A stretch of DNA of 64,000 nucleotides from Aquimarina amphilecti (GCF_900109375.1 NZ_FOAB01000006.1:1-64000); one strand, 5' to 3'. Counted from the stretch's first letter, positions 43,623 to 55,003 are shown. Notes: a model not told the origin generated them from the letters alone. A program made the numbers and translations.

Positions 43623-46235
43623 TTACTTAATGTCTTCGATTGTATTATTAATCAATGTTCTTAAATGATCTTTATGGGCCTTTGATAATTTGTTTCCGGT
43701 ACCATTAGATACCATAGATCTTATTCTTTTTAGATTGTATAGAGCCATTGATTTAGAAGCATAGGTGTATTTCGGTCCTTTAGCTCCGGAGTTTTTAGCT
43801 ACATTGATTAGTCTTTTAGTATATTCTAATTGTAAGTTTTGTCTAAAAGTATTTATAGAGCCTGCAACATCTGCCTGAAAAATAGCATTATTTAGATCTG
43901 TCATAAATTCTGATAATTTATATTCATTACCATATAATTCAGAATCGGTAATTCTTTGTAAAGTATTAGGGTGCAAAATATGATCTAGTACTCTTTTTTG
44001 AAACCCAAGTGTAAGATCATGAATTTTAGGATCTTCTGGACCTCCGAAGAAGTTGTACCCTCTTCGTTGCATAGCAATATAATTATAAAGATCATTTGGA
44101 GTCTTATATGCATCTGGTGCAAACACATACTTTTTTAAAGCATTCATTGCTCTTTTTTGATCTTCATAACTAACGGGTGTAAAAGGTTTGGCATTTGTGT
44201 CTTGTCCTACCATACTTCTATCTACATATACGCCACCAATGAATCTTGAAATAACATTTCCTGCTTGAGCATACTGACCGCTCAGGATGTAATAAGCTTG
44301 TCTCAGCTCTTGATAAGACTCTCCTTTTTTACTAAACTTCAGTTTGATTTCGCCCATCATATTATTCACTAATTCCATTCTGTTGATAGAATACTTTATT
44401 TGATCATTAGACATATCACCAATCATTACTCTTGGATCTATAGCCTTTCCTGGAGAGCGCATATCATCAGCATCATTTCCGAAAATCAGTTCAGGTTTAG
44501 TAGATTGACTAGCGATTTTTTCCAGCTCTTTATCCGAGCTTACTGGAGTGTATCCATATTGTATAGCCCATTTATCATAAGGTCCAACTGTCGTAGAAAA
44601 ATATTGTCCTTGATTTGATTTATCATTTGTGACATTAATTGCAGTATAATCCATAACTGATCCCGTAAGGCATTTGTCTTTAATAAATTCTGGATTATTT
44701 AATTCTTCTGGAGAGAATAACTGACTTGCTTTCATGTTATGATTTAACCCTAAAGTATGACCAACTTCATGCATAATTAGTTCCTTCATAGCCTCCATCT
44801 TCATACCTTTCATTTCATTATCATTTGCGCCATATGCGATAAGAGCTGCTTGCCCGAATAAAGAATTTTCTTGCATTAAATGGCCATATGAACAGTATAA
44901 GTGTTTGTCTTTAATAATTACCGGAAAATCATTTTCCTTGTTCTCATTATTAGCAGTAAGGTTAAATAATTTGTCATACATTACTCTATTCGTATGATAT
45001 ACATATTCTAACATAATGTCAGCTCCCAGAATCTCTCCTGTTCTTGGGTTTACAAAACTTGGACCATACCCACCAAAAGGAGGTCTCGGCGAAGATGTCC
45101 ATCTCAGTACATTATATCTAATATCTCCAGCATCCCATGTTGCATCATCAGGTTGTAATTTTACAACCATTGCATTTTTAAAACCTGCCTTTTCAAAAGC
45201 TTTGTTCCATTCTAAAACAGCTTCTTTAATGGTTTCTCTAAATTCTACTGGTGTAGAGTTTTCCATCCACCAAACAATTGGCTGTACTGGTTCGGAAATT
45301 GCTAAACTTGGATCTTTTTTAACTAAATTCCAACGATGTACTAAATCTCTATAAGGTGTTGGACTTGCAGAAGTCATATCAGTCACCTGAGTTAAGAAAT
45401 AACCAATTCTAGGATCATCAAATCTTGGCTTATAATCATTTTCTGGCATTGCAATAAGACTGTGCTCTACCTTAATTGTCACATTTCTACCATCCGTAAC
45501 GGCTCTAGAGCCTCCATTAAGTATGTTTGATTTAGAATATACATAATGACTGTTTACGTTCAGATTTTCTGGATAATTTTTGATCATCTTAATTTTAGTT
45601 TTCTCTTTACTAAGAGAACCTAGCTTAAAAGCAAAAGGTGATTGCCCAGGGAAATTCGGCATTTTTATTTGTTCAAAAGTCTCTTTAAGGAATAGATCAT
45701 CTGATTTTATTAGATACAATCCTTTTTCTTCGTCCAAAGCTTCGATTTTTAAACTTGCCATAATTCCTTCGCTAATATTGGCATTAGCGGATTTTGATAA
45801 AGCACTGTTTTCGTCAAAATAATAAGAAGCATTTTGAGTGATAAACTCAATTTTATTATAATGTTTTTCGATTTTAAAAACTTTATTATCCATGTATGAA
45901 CCTCTAAAAGCACCAGCTTCTAGTACTCCATCAGAAATTTGACTGAAATAAATAAATTCTTTGCCAATCTGGTCTTTTTTAATCACCATTTTGGTAGTTC
46001 CATCAATAGTATCTCTATAGATGGTAAACAATCCTTCTATTTTTTCACTTTTCTTGGTGAGCTCTTCAATCGATTTTTCTTTGGAATCTTTCTTAGCAGT
46101 ATCTACTTGCTCCGTTTTCCCTTTTTTTGATTTTTTCTTTTTCTTACGTTGTGCTTCCATGCTTTGGATCCCTAGTCCCAAAACAAATGCAAATGATAAG
46201 AGTAATAATTTGTTTTTTGATGATGTAATTTTCAT
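43623..46235 (-). CDS. Exported zinc metalloprotease (DUF5117/DUF5118/M10-like)
   Basis: The protein has 870 residues with a signal peptide (MKITSSKNKLLLLSFAFVLG...) followed by a Lys-rich stretch (QRKKKKKSKKGKTEQV). The N-terminal half matches the DUF5118/DUF5117 arrangement seen in large Bacteroidetes zinc proteases. The catalytic motif is HEVGHTLGLNH (about residues 499-509), with a Met-turn GSVMDYTA later. These proteins are exported and probably digest proteins or peptides outside the cytoplasm. I see no T9SS tail. The gene is monocistronic. Confidence 0.9.
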   Translation of the reverse strand: MKITSSKNKLLLLSFAFVLGLGIQSMEAQRKKKKKSKKGKTEQVDTAKKDSKEKSIEELTKKSEKIEGLFTIYRDTIDGTTKMVIKKDQIGKEFIYFSQISDGVLEAGAFRGSYMDNKVFKIEKHYNKIEFITQNASYYFDENSALSKSANANISEGIMASLKIEALDEEKGLYLIKSDDLFLKETFEQIKMPNFPGQSPFAFKLGSLSKEKTKIKMIKNYPENLNVNSHYVYSKSNILNGGSRAVTDGRNVTIKVEHSLIAMPENDYKPRFDDPRIGYFLTQVTDMTSASPTPYRDLVHRWNLVKKDPSLAISEPVQPIVWWMENSTPVEFRETIKEAVLEWNKAFEKAGFKNAMVVKLQPDDATWDAGDIRYNVLRWTSSPRPPFGGYGPSFVNPRTGEILGADIMLEYVYHTNRVMYDKLFNLTANNENKENDFPVIIKDKHLYCSYGHLMQENSLFGQAALIAYGANDNEMKGMKMEAMKELIMHEVGHTLGLNHNMKASQLFSPEELNNPEFIKDKCLTGSVMDYTAINVTNDKSNQGQYFSTTVGPYDKWAIQYGYTPVSSDKELEKIASQSTKPELIFGNDADDMRSPGKAIDPRVMIGDMSNDQIKYSINRMELVNNMMGEIKLKFSKKGESYQELRQAYYILSGQYAQAGNVISRFIGGVYVDRSMVGQDTNAKPFTPVSYEDQKRAMNALKKYVFAPDAYKTPNDLYNYIAMQRRGYNFFGGPEDPKIHDLTLGFQKRVLDHILHPNTLQRITDSELYGNEYKLSEFMTDLNNAIFQADVAGSINTFRQNLQLEYTKRLINVAKNSGAKGPKYTYASKSMALYNLKRIRSMVSNGTGNKLSKAHKDHLRTLINNTIEDIK

Positions 46236-46508
46236 TTTAAAATGTATTTGTTTTCAATAATTTTGGAAGATATAATTTTCCAGATATAGTTAGAAAATCT
46301 TTAACAATAGTGTTAACACTTTCTTAAGTTCTATATTGACCAATGGAATGTCCTTTTGTTACAGGAATTGAAAAATAATAAACGTAAATTTGAACTATAA
46401 ATAATAAAACGATAGTTAGAGTTATTGAAATTATATAATTCTAAAAAAATATCGGTTTTTGATGCGTATTTCGTAAATTAGCACCTATTAAAACACTTTT
46501 TATTGTCA

Positions 46509-49500
46509 ATGGAACAAATTGCACCCTATAAGCCCAAGAATAAAGTTAGAATTGTAACTGCAGCATCATTATTTGATGGTCATGACGCGGCGATAAATAT
46601 TATGCGTCGTATTATTCAGTCAACCGGAGTCGAAGTCATACATTTAGGACATGATAGAAGTGTTGAGGAAGTAGTGAATTGTGCAATTCAAGAAGATGCC
46701 AATGCTATTGCAATGACCTCTTATCAAGGAGGACATAATGAATACTTTAAGTATATGTATGATTTACTTAAAGAAAAAGGAGCTTCACACATTAAAATAT
46801 TTGGAGGTGGAGGTGGAGTAATCTTACCCGAGGAGATTAGTGAGTTAATGGAGTATGGAATTACTAGGATTTATTCTCCTGATGATGGAAGAGAACTAGG
46901 ATTGCAAGGAATGATTAATGATCTAGTGCAACAATCTGATTATCCTATTGGAGATAATTTAAATGGAGAAGGAGCGCATTTAGCAGATAAAGAAATTGGT
47001 GCGATTGCTCGTGTGATTTCTTCGGCAGAAAATTTTCCTGAAGTTGCAAAGGACACCTTAGATCAAATACACGAAAAAAATAAAACATCAAAAACACCTG
47101 TTCTGGGTATTACAGGAACTGGAGGAGCTGGAAAATCCTCTCTTGTAGATGAATTAGTTCGACGTTTCTTAATTGATTTTCCTAATAAAACAATTGGATT
47201 AATTTCTGTAGATCCATCTAAACGTAAAACTGGTGGAGCTTTATTAGGAGATCGTATTCGGATGAATGCAATAAATTCGCCTAGAGTATATATGCGTTCA
47301 TTAGCTACAAGACAATCTAATTTAGCATTATCCAAATATGTGGCAGAGGCTATCGAAGTTTTAAAAGCTGCAGAATTTGATCTTATCATCTTAGAGACTT
47401 CAGGGATTGGACAATCAGATACAGAAATTCTAGAGCATAGTGATACTTCATTATACGTTATGACTCCAGAGTTTGGAGCAGCTACTCAGTTGGAGAAAAT
47501 AGATATGCTAGATTTTGCGGATTTAGTTGCTATTAATAAATTTGATAAAAGAGGTTCTCTAGATGCTTTAAGAGATGTAAAAAAACAGTATATGCGTAAT
47601 CATCAATTGTGGGATATTCCTCAAGATGATTTACCAGTATACGGAACTATAGCTTCGCAGTTTAATGATCCAGGAATGAATACGCTTTATAAAGCGATTA
47701 TGGATAAGGTGGTGGAGAAAACAGGTGCAGATTTAAAATCAGATTTTCATATTTCTAAGGAAATGTCTGAAAAGATATTCGTAATTCCTCCAAGTAGAAC
47801 GAGATATTTATCTGAGATCTCTGAAAATAATAGGGCATATGATAAAACGGCTAGTACCCAGGTAGAAGTAGCTCAGAAATTATATGGAATCTATAAAACG
47901 ATATGCAGTGTAGCTAATCTAGATTTTTTAGGTTTATCTAAAAATGGTGTTGAGGAAGAACAACTTAGAAAAGTAAAGAATGATGAAAATGAAGATTTCT
48001 TAAAACTTTTATTAGCAGAATTTGACCGAGTGAAATTAAATCTAGATCCTCATAATTGGGAAACGATAACCGGTTGGGCGGCAAAAGTTCAGAAGTATAA
48101 AGATCCAATTTACTCTTTTAAGGTTCGAGACAAAGAAATAAAAATAGAGACGCATACAGAATCCTTATCTCATAGTCAGATTCCAAAAGTAGCTTTGCCT
48201 AAGTATCAAGCTTGGGGAGATATCTTAAAATGGTGTTTACAGGAGAATGTGCCTGGAGAGTTTCCTTTTGCTTCTGGTTTGTATCCTTTTAAGAGAACTG
48301 GAGAAGATCCTACGAGAATGTTTGCTGGAGAAGGTGGTCCAGAAAGAACTAATAGGCGTTTTCATTATGTAAGTTTAGGGATGCCAGCAAAACGTTTGTC
48401 TACGGCTTTTGATTCAGTAACACTTTATGGAAATGATCCAGATCATAGACCTGATATTTATGGTAAAATTGGTAACGCTGGAGTTTCTATTTGCTGCTTA
48501 GATGATGCTAAAAAACTATACTCTGGTTTTGATCTTACTCATGCAATGACATCTGTTAGTATGACTATTAATGGTCCTGCACCAATGTTATTGGGCTTTT
48601 TTATGAATGCCGCGATCGATCAAAACTGCGAGAAGTATATCAAAGAAAATAATCTAGAATCAGAGGTTGATGCCAAAATAAAGAAGATTTATAAAGATAA
48701 GGGAGTCGAACGTCCTTCTTATCAAGGAGATCTTCCAGAAGGAAATGATGGATTAGGATTAATGTTGCTTGGTGTAACGGGAGATCAAGTATTACCAGCA
48801 GATATATATGCAGAGATTAAAGCAACAACTCTGAATACAGTAAGAGGAACGGTGCAAGCAGATATTCTTAAAGAAGATCAAGCACAGAATACTTGTATCT
48901 TTTCTACAGAATTTGCATTGCGATTAATGGGAGATGTACAAGAGTATTTTATAGAAAAACAAGTGCGTAACTTTTATTCTGTTTCTATTTCAGGGTATCA
49001 TATTGCAGAAGCTGGAGCAAATCCAATAACCCAATTAGCACTCACCTTAGCTAATGGATTCACGTATGTAGAATATTACTTAAGTAGAGGGATGGATATA
49101 AATAAATTTGGACCAAATTTATCTTTCTTTTTCTCCAATGGTATTGATCCAGAATACGCTGTAATTGGTAGAGTAGCTCGTAAAATTTGGGCAAAAGCTT
49201 TAAAAGATAAGTACGGAGCTAACGCTAGAGCGCAGATGCTTAAGTATCATATACAAACTTCTGGACGTTCATTACATGCGCAGGAAATAGATTTTAATGA
49301 TATTCGTACAACGCTTCAAGCATTATATGCTATCTATGATAATTGTAATTCATTACATACCAATGCGTATGATGAAGCTATTACTACACCTACAGAAGAA
49401 TCTGTTAGAAGAGCAATGGCAATTCAATTGATAATCAATAAAGAATTGGGATTAGCTAAAAATGAGAATCCGATTCAAGGATCTTTTATTATTGAAGAGT

Positions 49501-49943
49501 TAACTGATTTAGTTGAAGAAGCAGTTCTTACGGAGTTTGATAGAATTACGGAACGTGGAGGAGTGTTAGGTGCTATGGAAACAATGTATCAACGTAGTAA
49601 AATACAAGAAGAAAGTTTATATTATGAAACATTAAAACATACGGGAGAGTTTCCTATTATCGGGGTAAATACTTTCTTAAGTTCTAAAGGATCTCCAACT
49701 GTGACTCCAGGAGAAGTAATTCGTGCAACAGAAGAAGAAAAGCAATATCAAATTACAATGTTAAATGAATTACAAAAAGGAAATTCTGATGAAACTTCTG
49801 AGTTACTAAAGGATTTACAAGAAAGAGCAATTACTAACCAAAATATTTTTGAAGCTTTGATGGAAGTTAGTAAGAAATGTTCTTTAGGACAGATTACGGC
49901 TTCACTATTTGAAGTTGGTGGACAATATCGTAGAAATATGTAA
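46509..49943 (+). CDS. icmF: Fused isobutyryl-CoA mutase IcmF
   Basis: IcmF interconverts isobutyryl-CoA and n-butyryl-CoA (and sometimes related pairs) using adenosylcobalamin. The protein has 1144 residues from ATG 46509. The order is: B12-binding domain (about 10-150; [13 protein letters not shown] with the His ligand), MeaB-like GTPase chaperone (P-loop [12 protein letters not shown] near 200, [16 protein letters not shown]), linker, and mutase barrel (about 560-1144). The substrate residues are Phe about 618 (RRFHYVS) and Gln about 793 (AQNTCIF) in place of the Tyr and Arg of methylmalonyl-CoA mutase, which is the IcmF signature. It may serve branched-chain amino acid breakdown. Confidence 0.93.
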   Translation: MEQIAPYKPKNKVRIVTAASLFDGHDAAINIMRRIIQSTGVEVIHLGHDRSVEEVVNCAIQEDANAIAMTSYQGGHNEYFKYMYDLLKEKGASHIKIFGGGGGVILPEEISELMEYGITRIYSPDDGRELGLQGMINDLVQQSDYPIGDNLNGEGAHLADKEIGAIARVISSAENFPEVAKDTLDQIHEKNKTSKTPVLGITGTGGAGKSSLVDELVRRFLIDFPNKTIGLISVDPSKRKTGGALLGDRIRMNAINSPRVYMRSLATRQSNLALSKYVAEAIEVLKAAEFDLIILETSGIGQSDTEILEHSDTSLYVMTPEFGAATQLEKIDMLDFADLVAINKFDKRGSLDALRDVKKQYMRNHQLWDIPQDDLPVYGTIASQFNDPGMNTLYKAIMDKVVEKTGADLKSDFHISKEMSEKIFVIPPSRTRYLSEISENNRAYDKTASTQVEVAQKLYGIYKTICSVANLDFLGLSKNGVEEEQLRKVKNDENEDFLKLLLAEFDRVKLNLDPHNWETITGWAAKVQKYKDPIYSFKVRDKEIKIETHTESLSHSQIPKVALPKYQAWGDILKWCLQENVPGEFPFASGLYPFKRTGEDPTRMFAGEGGPERTNRRFHYVSLGMPAKRLSTAFDSVTLYGNDPDHRPDIYGKIGNAGVSICCLDDAKKLYSGFDLTHAMTSVSMTINGPAPMLLGFFMNAAIDQNCEKYIKENNLESEVDAKIKKIYKDKGVERPSYQGDLPEGNDGLGLMLLGVTGDQVLPADIYAEIKATTLNTVRGTVQADILKEDQAQNTCIFSTEFALRLMGDVQEYFIEKQVRNFYSVSISGYHIAEAGANPITQLALTLANGFTYVEYYLSRGMDINKFGPNLSFFFSNGIDPEYAVIGRVARKIWAKALKDKYGANARAQMLKYHIQTSGRSLHAQEIDFNDIRTTLQALYAIYDNCNSLHTNAYDEAITTPTEESVRRAMAIQLIINKELGLAKNENPIQGSFIIEELTDLVEEAVLTEFDRITERGGVLGAMETMYQRSKIQEESLYYETLKHTGEFPIIGVNTFLSSKGSPTVTPGEVIRATEEEKQYQITMLNELQKGNSDETSELLKDLQERAITNQNIFEALMEVSKKCSLGQITASLFEVGGQYRRNM

Positions 49944-49982
49944 TCGAAGATTTTTTAAATTTTAGTAATGTCGAAACTTATA

Positions 49983-50006
49983 AAATCCCGCTCTGATGCG
50001 GGATTT
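49983..50006 (+). terminator. Terminator after icmF
   Basis: A perfect 9-bp stem (AAATCCCGC / GCGGGATTT) with a 6-base loop and a T run follows icmF. A reading frame open from 49968 runs through it, which argues that the next gene really starts later, at 50052. Confidence 0.85.
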
Positions 50007-50051
50007 TTCTTTTCTGTTAGTTTTTCTATCTTTAGAGAAACACAACTCATC

Positions 50052-51383
50052 ATGAAAAGAATATTCATAATACTATCCCTTGTTTACTGTAGCGCTTTTG
50101 GACAACAAAAATTAGTGAAAGCGTTAGTCGGCGGAACATTAATTGATGGATTTGGAGCTACTCCCATAAAAAATAGTGTAATAATCATAGAGAATGATAA
50201 GATCAAAGCTATTGGTACGATAGAAACTTTAGAAGTGCCAACAAATGCACAGGTGATTTCTACAGAAGGAATGTCGGTATTGCCAGGGCTTTGGGATATG
50301 CATGTACATACGATGATTAATGGTCATGCAGATTATAAGTATTGGGATAAAACATATCCGCCATTATTAGAAAATGTAATCATGCCTTCTTCGGCAGAAC
50401 AATTGTTAATGGCAGGAGTTACCAGTGCTAGAGATCTTGGAGGTCCGCTTAAAGAAAGTATCTCTGTTAGAGATCGTATTAATGAAGGAGAAATCCCAGG
50501 AGCTACCTTGTATGTTTCTGGACCATTTATCCAAAAGAAACCATATCCGGGAACAGAAGCATTTCGTTGGGGGATTAATGGGGTAGAGGATGCTAAAAAG
50601 AAAATCAAAAAATTAGCAGATGCAGGTGTCGATTGTATAAAACTCATTGATCAAGATCAAATGACTGCCACAGAATTAAAAGCTGTAGTAGAAACAGCTC
50701 ATAAGTACAATTTAAAAGTAGTTGCTCACGGACATCGGCCACAGGAAATAAGAGCAGGACTTACCGCCAATGTAGATTGTTTTGAACATACTGGTTTGTC
50801 ATCGGCTCCGAGATATCCAGATGATGTAATGGAAGCGATCAAGGAACGAACGGCACAAATGAATCTTGGTCCTTTATTTTGGTGTCCTACAGTCGAAGGT
50901 CTGTATAATTATGAATATGTAAGGGATAACGGAGAGCATTTAGATAATGATTCTTGGCATAGAGGATTACATGATACCATAGTAACAGACATAAAAAACA
51001 GCTTTACTCATAAAGATCGTTTACCATATTTTCAGTTAACACCATTGCGAAAACCAACTTTAGAAACTAAAATTAAGCAGTTAATGGAGGCAGGAGTAGT
51101 GTTGATGATTGGAACTGATAGCGGGATTCCGATGAAATTCCATAGCCAATCTACTTGGAATGAATTAGATGTATGGGTAAATGAATTTGGGATAGATCCT
51201 ATGTATGCAATAAAAGCAGCCACGTATTGGCCATCAGTTTGGATGGGAGTTTCTGATAAAGTTGGAACTATTACAGAGGGTAAATTTGCTGATATTATAG
51301 CGGTAAAAGGAGATGTTTTAAGACATGTAAACTTGTTGCAAGATGTTGATATGGTAATTAAACATGGTAAAAGGTATAAATAA
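50052..51383 (+). CDS. Exported amidohydrolase family protein
   Basis: The protein has 443 residues from ATG 50052 with a signal peptide (MKRIFIILSLVYCSAFGQQ). The amidohydrolase barrel shows LPGLWDMHVHTMING with the HxH metal motif, CIKLIDQDQMTA with the Lys, VVAHGHRP and CFEHTGL with further His ligands, and VLMIGTDSGIP with the metal Asp. The C-terminal GKFADIIAVKGD strand closes the small beta domain. Relatives include imidazolonepropionase-like and peptidase-like amidohydrolases. The substrate is not clear. The longer frame from 49968 is rejected because it includes the icmF terminator. Confidence 0.9.
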   Translation: MKRIFIILSLVYCSAFGQQKLVKALVGGTLIDGFGATPIKNSVIIIENDKIKAIGTIETLEVPTNAQVISTEGMSVLPGLWDMHVHTMINGHADYKYWDKTYPPLLENVIMPSSAEQLLMAGVTSARDLGGPLKESISVRDRINEGEIPGATLYVSGPFIQKKPYPGTEAFRWGINGVEDAKKKIKKLADAGVDCIKLIDQDQMTATELKAVVETAHKYNLKVVAHGHRPQEIRAGLTANVDCFEHTGLSSAPRYPDDVMEAIKERTAQMNLGPLFWCPTVEGLYNYEYVRDNGEHLDNDSWHRGLHDTIVTDIKNSFTHKDRLPYFQLTPLRKPTLETKIKQLMEAGVVLMIGTDSGIPMKFHSQSTWNELDVWVNEFGIDPMYAIKAATYWPSVWMGVSDKVGTITEGKFADIIAVKGDVLRHVNLLQDVDMVIKHGKRYK

Positions 51384-51458
51384 GATTAATAATGAATATA
51401 GTAATCTATAGGTTGCGGCAAGATTTTTGATCATCGCTATAGCATCAAAAAACATCTT

Positions 51459-52658
51459 ATGAACTTTTACAAATATCGTGTAATACTCTTATGTACTCTT
51501 CTCGTTTATTCTTTTGGATCATCTCAGACGAAACAAATCATTATTGTTGATGAACTTACAAAGGAACCCATAGAAGGAGTTCATTTGTTATATGCTAGTT
51601 TAGAAGAAGGAAGTTATACGAATGCTGATGGTGCTGCAAATATTATCGTTAGAGAAGAGATATTAACTATCTCTCATCTTAATTACCAAGATGTAACTGT
51701 AACTCCTAAAGAAATAACACTCTTAAATACTATTTCTTTAAAACCTGATGATGTGCAGTTAGATGAGGTAATTGTTAATTCTTTTGATTTAAGAAAAGCA
51801 CTCCAATATGTATTGGATAATTACTATAACCTATACGTAGATTATCCAACAGAAAAAGAATGCTCTTTTAAGGAAACCCTATTGGTGGATGATAAAATAC
51901 ATCGTCTAATTCTTTCAGATCTTAAAATTTGGACAAAAGACGCAGGTTTCAATAATAGAAAACTAGAGAAAAACATAAAGCTTAAATTAGGTACTGTTAG
52001 TCAAAACAAGAACGTTCCTATGGATTTTGATATTAATGATAAAGGTGAATCTAATCCAGAATCAAGCGGACATATTGTAACTAAAAGTCTATTACTTAAT
52101 ACATATTTAGATGTTGCTATAGTTGGTTTTTTAAAATATTCGGGAATGATAGAGGAAACAGTAGAAGTATCTTCATCAGATGTTATTATAGTTTCTTTTA
52201 CAACTGATTGGAAGAATGTTAATGAAATAGCAAATAGAACAAAAGGTAGGTTTGTTTTTGATAAAAAAACAAAAGCAGTTATCGAGTTTGTTAAAGAGGT
52301 TGAATTGCGCAATGATATAAAGAAAAAGACTTCTACTTTTTCTAATAGAGAATATGAGTATGAAAGCAAAAGTCAAGTTATCTCGTATAATTTTACTAAG
52401 AAAATGGATAAAAAATATAGTCTAAGTAAATTTAGTATAGAAGGCAATGTGACTTTATCTTATGATAACAAAAACTATGATACTAAATTTAAAAACGATC
52501 TTTTTGTTTTAAAAGAATCCAAAAAAAGGAGGTTTGGAAATAATGGAATAGTAGATTTAGAACAACCGATTTACAAAATGTTACCGTCTAATGTGATTAA
52601 TTCCAATGCTATTGTATTAACAACAAAAGAAAGAGAGTTTTTAGAATCTAAAGATTGA
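51459..52658 (+). CDS. Exported protein with carboxypeptidase-regulatory-like domain
   Basis: The protein has 399 residues with a signal peptide (ending FGSSQ). Residues about 25-100 form the CarboxypepD_reg-like domain usually found at the N-terminus of TonB receptors: IIIVDELTKEPIEGVHLLYA, SLEEGSYTNADGAANI, LTISHLNYQDVTV. The rest (about 105-399) is a beta-rich domain unknown to me and there is no TonB barrel, so this is probably a soluble or outer-membrane-associated protein. An alternation of Asn/Lys-rich strands toward the end suggests a beta-sheet fold. It follows the amidohydrolase by 75 bases. Confidence 0.75.
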   Translation: MNFYKYRVILLCTLLVYSFGSSQTKQIIIVDELTKEPIEGVHLLYASLEEGSYTNADGAANIIVREEILTISHLNYQDVTVTPKEITLLNTISLKPDDVQLDEVIVNSFDLRKALQYVLDNYYNLYVDYPTEKECSFKETLLVDDKIHRLILSDLKIWTKDAGFNNRKLEKNIKLKLGTVSQNKNVPMDFDINDKGESNPESSGHIVTKSLLLNTYLDVAIVGFLKYSGMIEETVEVSSSDVIIVSFTTDWKNVNEIANRTKGRFVFDKKTKAVIEFVKEVELRNDIKKKTSTFSNREYEYESKSQVISYNFTKKMDKKYSLSKFSIEGNVTLSYDNKNYDTKFKNDLFVLKESKKRRFGNNGIVDLEQPIYKMLPSNVINSNAIVLTTKEREFLESKD

Positions 52659-52855
52659 TCTGACTGTGTTTTTTTAGTGGTTGTATTTTTATAAAACTGA
52701 TTAATAATAAAATATCAAACTTTATTAAAGGATAAAATTTTATTTTTCTATCTTCAGCTAACTATACAAACCAGTAAATTATTTACGTTGTTTTCAATCA
52801 ATTGGGAATGAAGTAGCCTACAAAAAGTAAGTAATTGGGTCAAAAGATATAAGTG

Positions 52856-54031
52856 ATGTTAAGATATATCATATTGTTAAGTATTTGTGTAAATACTTTT
52901 GCTCAAACCTATGAAACAGGAAAAATTATAGATTCTATTCTTGTCTCTGACAAAAATAAAGAGACATTTGCAATGTATCTTCCTAGTGCATTTGATGCCA
53001 ATGTAGCGTCGCCAATTGTATTTGTTTTTGATCCTGGAGCAGAGGGTAAAAGAGGAATACAGCAATTTGTGAAGGCTTCAGAAAGTTATGGATATATACT
53101 AGTGTGTTCTAACCATACTAAGAATGGACCGTACGATCGCAATTTTGATATTACCAATCGTTTGTTCGAATTTATGTTTGCTAATTTTAGAATTAAGCAA
53201 GATCAGATATATTTATCTGGTTTCTCTGGTGGATCTCGTTTAGCTTCTGCTATTGCAGTATTAACAAATCAAGTAGCGGGTGTTGTAGGCTGTGGAGCTG
53301 GATTTTCACAAGAATCTTCTCATATCCCAAGCACTCAAAACTTCGCATATGTAGGTGTATGCGGCGATAGAGATATGAATTATCAAGAAATGATTCGTGC
53401 AAAAGGATATTTACAAAAACTAAATTTTACAAACACATTAATAACGTATGATGGTAATCATAGTTGGACGCCTCCTGATCAAATTTTAAGAGCATTCGAT
53501 TGGCTAGAAATTCAGGCGCATCTTCGAGAGGTTAGGAAAAAGGAAGCTTCAGAAATTTACAAAAGCTATAAAAAAGTTTATAACACTGGACTTGAAGCGG
53601 AAAAAGAAAGTGATTTGATAATAGCAGTAGAAAATTATGAACGCGCTCTAACTACCTATAATTCGTTTTATAACTTGGATAGTATAGTAAACAAATTAAA
53701 GATAATTCATAAGAGCAAAGCATATAAAAATTTATTGAAATCGGTATCTAAGGCATTCGATAAAGAAGTTGCTTTAACAAAGAAGTTTACTACACGTCTT
53801 TTTGAAGATTATAAAAAACCTAATAAAATTGATCTTTCCTGGTGGGAGCAAGAGCTAGGTAAATTAGAAAAATTGGATAAAAAAGAAGATATACAAACTA
53901 AAAAAATGTTAGAAAGGTTAAGGTTTCAGATTTTTGCCGTTGCATATTCAATGAACAATCCTAATTTATATGAATCTAATGAGAAACAGAAAAAACTTGC
54001 TGATAAAATTAGGAAGCTGATTTATCCTTAA
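52856..54031 (+). CDS. Exported alpha/beta hydrolase with C-terminal helical domain
   Basis: The protein has 391 residues from ATG 52856 with a signal peptide (MLRYIILLSICVNTFAQ). The hydrolase part (about 18-215) has a FVFDPGAEGKRG oxyanion region, the nucleophile elbow SGFSGGSRLA with Ser about 124, VCGDRDMNY with an acidic residue, and the catalytic His about 202 in YDGNHSWTPPDQI. This resembles PHB-depolymerase or dienelactone-hydrolase-like esterases. Residues about 220-390 are helical and Lys-rich. It is paralogous to the product of 58943-60361, which has lost the catalytic residues. Confidence 0.85.
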   Translation: MLRYIILLSICVNTFAQTYETGKIIDSILVSDKNKETFAMYLPSAFDANVASPIVFVFDPGAEGKRGIQQFVKASESYGYILVCSNHTKNGPYDRNFDITNRLFEFMFANFRIKQDQIYLSGFSGGSRLASAIAVLTNQVAGVVGCGAGFSQESSHIPSTQNFAYVGVCGDRDMNYQEMIRAKGYLQKLNFTNTLITYDGNHSWTPPDQILRAFDWLEIQAHLREVRKKEASEIYKSYKKVYNTGLEAEKESDLIIAVENYERALTTYNSFYNLDSIVNKLKIIHKSKAYKNLLKSVSKAFDKEVALTKKFTTRLFEDYKKPNKIDLSWWEQELGKLEKLDKKEDIQTKKMLERLRFQIFAVAYSMNNPNLYESNEKQKKLADKIRKLIYP

Positions 54032-54040
54032 TAGGATTAG

Positions 54041-54424
54041 TTATAAGGACATCATCCAGTTACGTTGTAGCTTTTTAAACTTTTTAACTTCTTTGCGTAG
54101 TAACTTAACAAAATCTTTACCATTACTTTCGGAATGTTCTAATCGTTCACAATTGCGATAAAGTTTATTGGTCAAATTCTCTAATAAACAAGCATGTTTT
54201 AAACGATCATTTTGGAAAATTTGATTTTCCGCTTTAATAATTTCAGGAACTAAAGAATCTGAATCTTTTACGATATCTCCCGTAAAATAAATAAATGGGT
54301 TTTCGTTTCCGTTTTTTTCTAATGCAGAAAAATCATGAACTAGATATTTAGAAACACTCTTAGATAATATGAGTATTTCAAGAGCTTTTTTATAAAGTAT
54401 TTTATTTTTAGGGCTCGCATTCAT
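54041..54424 (-). CDS. Hypothetical helical protein (127 aa)
   Basis: The protein has 127 residues, no signal peptide or membrane helix, and appears all-helical: KNKILYKKALEILILSKSVS, DSLVPEIIKAENQIFQNDRL and a basic C-terminus (LRKEVKKFKKLQRNWMMSL). Such small helical proteins may bind nucleic acid or a partner, but I recognise no family. Its 3' end is nine bases from the convergent hydrolase gene. Confidence 0.6.
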   Translation of the reverse strand: MNASPKNKILYKKALEILILSKSVSKYLVHDFSALEKNGNENPFIYFTGDIVKDSDSLVPEIIKAENQIFQNDRLKHACLLENLTNKLYRNCERLEHSESNGKDFVKLLRKEVKKFKKLQRNWMMSL

Positions 54425-54535
54425 GGTTAAGTCAAAATTAAGGGTATTTATAAGGATATTGCTTTTTACTTTAAGGTATATTGCTTAATTTGCTTTAGAA
54501 AATAATGTAAATTCTGTTTTTTACTTAAAATCATA

Positions 54536-54979
54536 ATGGATATCACAAATTGGAAAATTCTTCAATTATTACAGGAAAATGCAAGACTATCTAATGCAGA
54601 AATAGGAAGAAGTGTTGGATTGAGTTCTCCTGCTGTTGCAGAACGAATAAAAAAAATGGAAGACTATGGTATAATAGAAGGTTATACAACCAAAGTATCT
54701 TATGCTAAAACAGGTTACCAATTAAAAGCTATTATAACTTTGAGAGCTTTTATGGGACGTTTAAAGCCGTTTTTATCAAAAATATCTGAATTTAAAGAGG
54801 TGCTTAATTGTTATCGAATTACGGGTAATGAAAATATAATTATGGAAGTAGTTCTTGAGGATCAAGTCCATCTTCAGGGTTTTATAGATCGATTGATCAC
54901 ATATGGCGAAGCAAAAACTCACATTATTTTATCTAATGTAGTCGAAAATAACCCAATTCTGAATCGAAAGAATGAATAG
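54536..54979 (+). CDS. Lrp/AsnC family transcriptional regulator
   Basis: The protein has 147 residues. The N-terminal HTH is WKILQLLQENARLSNAEIGRSVGLSSPAVAERIKKMEDYG (roughly residues 6-45, characteristic AsnC type), followed by IIEGYTTKVSY and the RAM ligand domain with VLNCYRITGNENIIMEVV. These regulators respond to amino acids. It precedes by 24 bases a membrane-bound HTH protein, and a sodium:alanine-type transporter gene follows that, so control of amino acid uptake is plausible. Confidence 0.93.
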   Translation: MDITNWKILQLLQENARLSNAEIGRSVGLSSPAVAERIKKMEDYGIIEGYTTKVSYAKTGYQLKAIITLRAFMGRLKPFLSKISEFKEVLNCYRITGNENIIMEVVLEDQVHLQGFIDRLITYGEAKTHIILSNVVENNPILNRKNE

Positions 54980-55003
54980 AATATATACTATCTTTAGAAT
55001 ATC

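Noticed and set aside
49968-50051. N-terminal extension of the amidohydrolase
   Set aside because: It contains the icmF terminator hairpin, and a proper signal peptide begins only at 50052.
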